From Metabacillus bambusae (lineage in GTDB: Bacteria; Bacillota; Bacilli; Bacillales; Bacillaceae), in NCBI RefSeq assembly GCF_017497975.1, contig NZ_JAGDEL010000004.1:248001-312000 (forward strand): a stretch of DNA of 64,000 bases, written 5' to 3'. Below, one piece after another: positions 63,616-64,000 of this stretch (the stretch's first letter is position 1; each line of letters starts with the position of its first letter). The notes beneath the pieces were generated by a model. That model saw nothing but the letters and a program-made list of their open reading frames with translations, was not told the DNA's origin and made no database searches. The translations under genes were made by a program, and so were the position numbers.

Positions 63616-64000
63616 ATGAAGCTATTTTTAGATGATTATATCAGTATCTTTATCCATCATTCAGATTTAATGTTTACAAATTATGTGAAAAAAAAATTAG
63701 CCCCCTTTAACATTGCACCAGAACAAAATTTAGTCATGATGTTACTATGGGAACAAGATGGTCTCAGCCAAAATGAAATTACAGTTAAGCTAAATAAAGA
63801 TAAAACGAATATTGCTAGAATGTCGCAAGGTCTTGAACAAAAGGGGTTTGTGAAAAAGTTAATCTGTCCAAAAGATCGTCGTGCCCAACGGTTATATCTA
63901 ACAGAAAAAGGGAGGAATTTAAGTGAACATGTCCTTCCTATTGCAGAAGAATTTCACGAAATTCTTTGTAAGAATATAACAGAGGAAGAGCTTATACAAC
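63616..64000 (+). CDS. MarR-family transcriptional regulator (3' end beyond window)
   Basis: About 128 codons are visible. The winged helix is clear: NIAPEQNLVMMLLWEQDGLS, then QNEITVKLNKDKTNIARMSQ (recognition helix) and GLEQKGFVKK...PKDRRAQRLYLTEKG (wing with the conserved DRR). MarR proteins bind 14-20 bp palindromes as dimers and release them on ligand or thiol signals; one cysteine is in LICPKDRR. I chose ATG 63616; the ATG at 63611 is followed by an in-frame stop after one codon. AGGAG lies ten bases upstream. Its position suggests it controls azoR through the GTTGCTATAGCAAC sites. Confidence 0.9.
   Translation, partial: MKLFLDDYISIFIHHSDLMFTNYVKKKLAPFNIAPEQNLVMMLLWEQDGLSQNEITVKLNKDKTNIARMSQGLEQKGFVKKLICPKDRRAQRLYLTEKGRNLSEHVLPIAEEFHEILCKNITEEELIQ

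Overview
This window is ordinary low-GC Firmicutes chromosome from a Bacillus-type spore former. The evidence is the gene set (Spx, SpxH, MecA, Med, ComZ, CoiA, YitT, DUF3813 and other Bacillaceae-restricted small proteins), AGGAGG ribosome binding sites with frequent TTG and GTG starts, S-box and T-box leaders, and AT-rich intergenic DNA. From memory, gene order follows the B. subtilis yitJ-yit-arg-yja-fab-opp-yjb-prpE segment in reverse orientation, so most genes are named by both sequence motifs and position. No prophage, integrative element, CRISPR array, rRNA or tRNA was seen.

Layout. 1-8.4 kb: mgtE (cut by the window edge), a rodA-type SEDS gene, prpE, the yjbM(relQ)-nadF-rluD operon, yjbL, yjbK and cwlQ. 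8.8-21 kb: yjbI-spxH, the small RNA RoxS, pepF, coiA, cls, mecA, yjbE, spx, yjbC and a secreted DUF4015 protein sitting where I expect yjbB. 21-34.5 kb: oppABCDF, T-box-controlled trpS, yjbA, yjaZ and the FapR-controlled fabH-fabF pair. 34.5-38.8 kb: comZ, med, yjaV, yjaU, yjzD, yjzC. 38.9-48.7 kb: the arginine operon argC-J-B-D-carA-carB-argF with AhrC-like boxes. 48.9-57 kb: yitW, yitV, yitU, small sporulation-type genes, a BsuPI lipoprotein, yitT, degV, cvfB and yajQ. 57-62.4 kb: S-box-controlled yitJ-metH. 62.8-64 kb: azoR and a MarR regulator, cut by the window edge.

Themes. Redox and proteolysis control is concentrated here: Spx, its ClpXP adaptor SpxH, the ClpC adaptor MecA, and RoxS with visible Rex and ResD sites. 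Competence genes (med, comZ, mecA, coiA) are interleaved. YitJ makes methyl-tetrahydrofolate and MetH uses it, under one SAM riboswitch.

The least ordinary feature is the amount of dispersed non-coding repeat DNA. I separate four families. Family A is about 110-170 bp, with a variable but always self-complementary central stem; some copies carry a perfect DnaA box and one sits inside the trpS leader. Family B is GC-rich with terminal inverted repeats; one copy interrupts argC-argJ. Family C is a GGGTCTGAC hairpin. Family D is GGGGACAGTCCCC palindromes next to a four-unit GGGGAGAT tandem repeat that could fold as a G-quadruplex. Six small genes of 43-59 codons are added from direct reading. 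I found no convincing new multi-gene system; the repeat families, the expanded SAM riboswitch and the possible exported form of PepF are the best leads.
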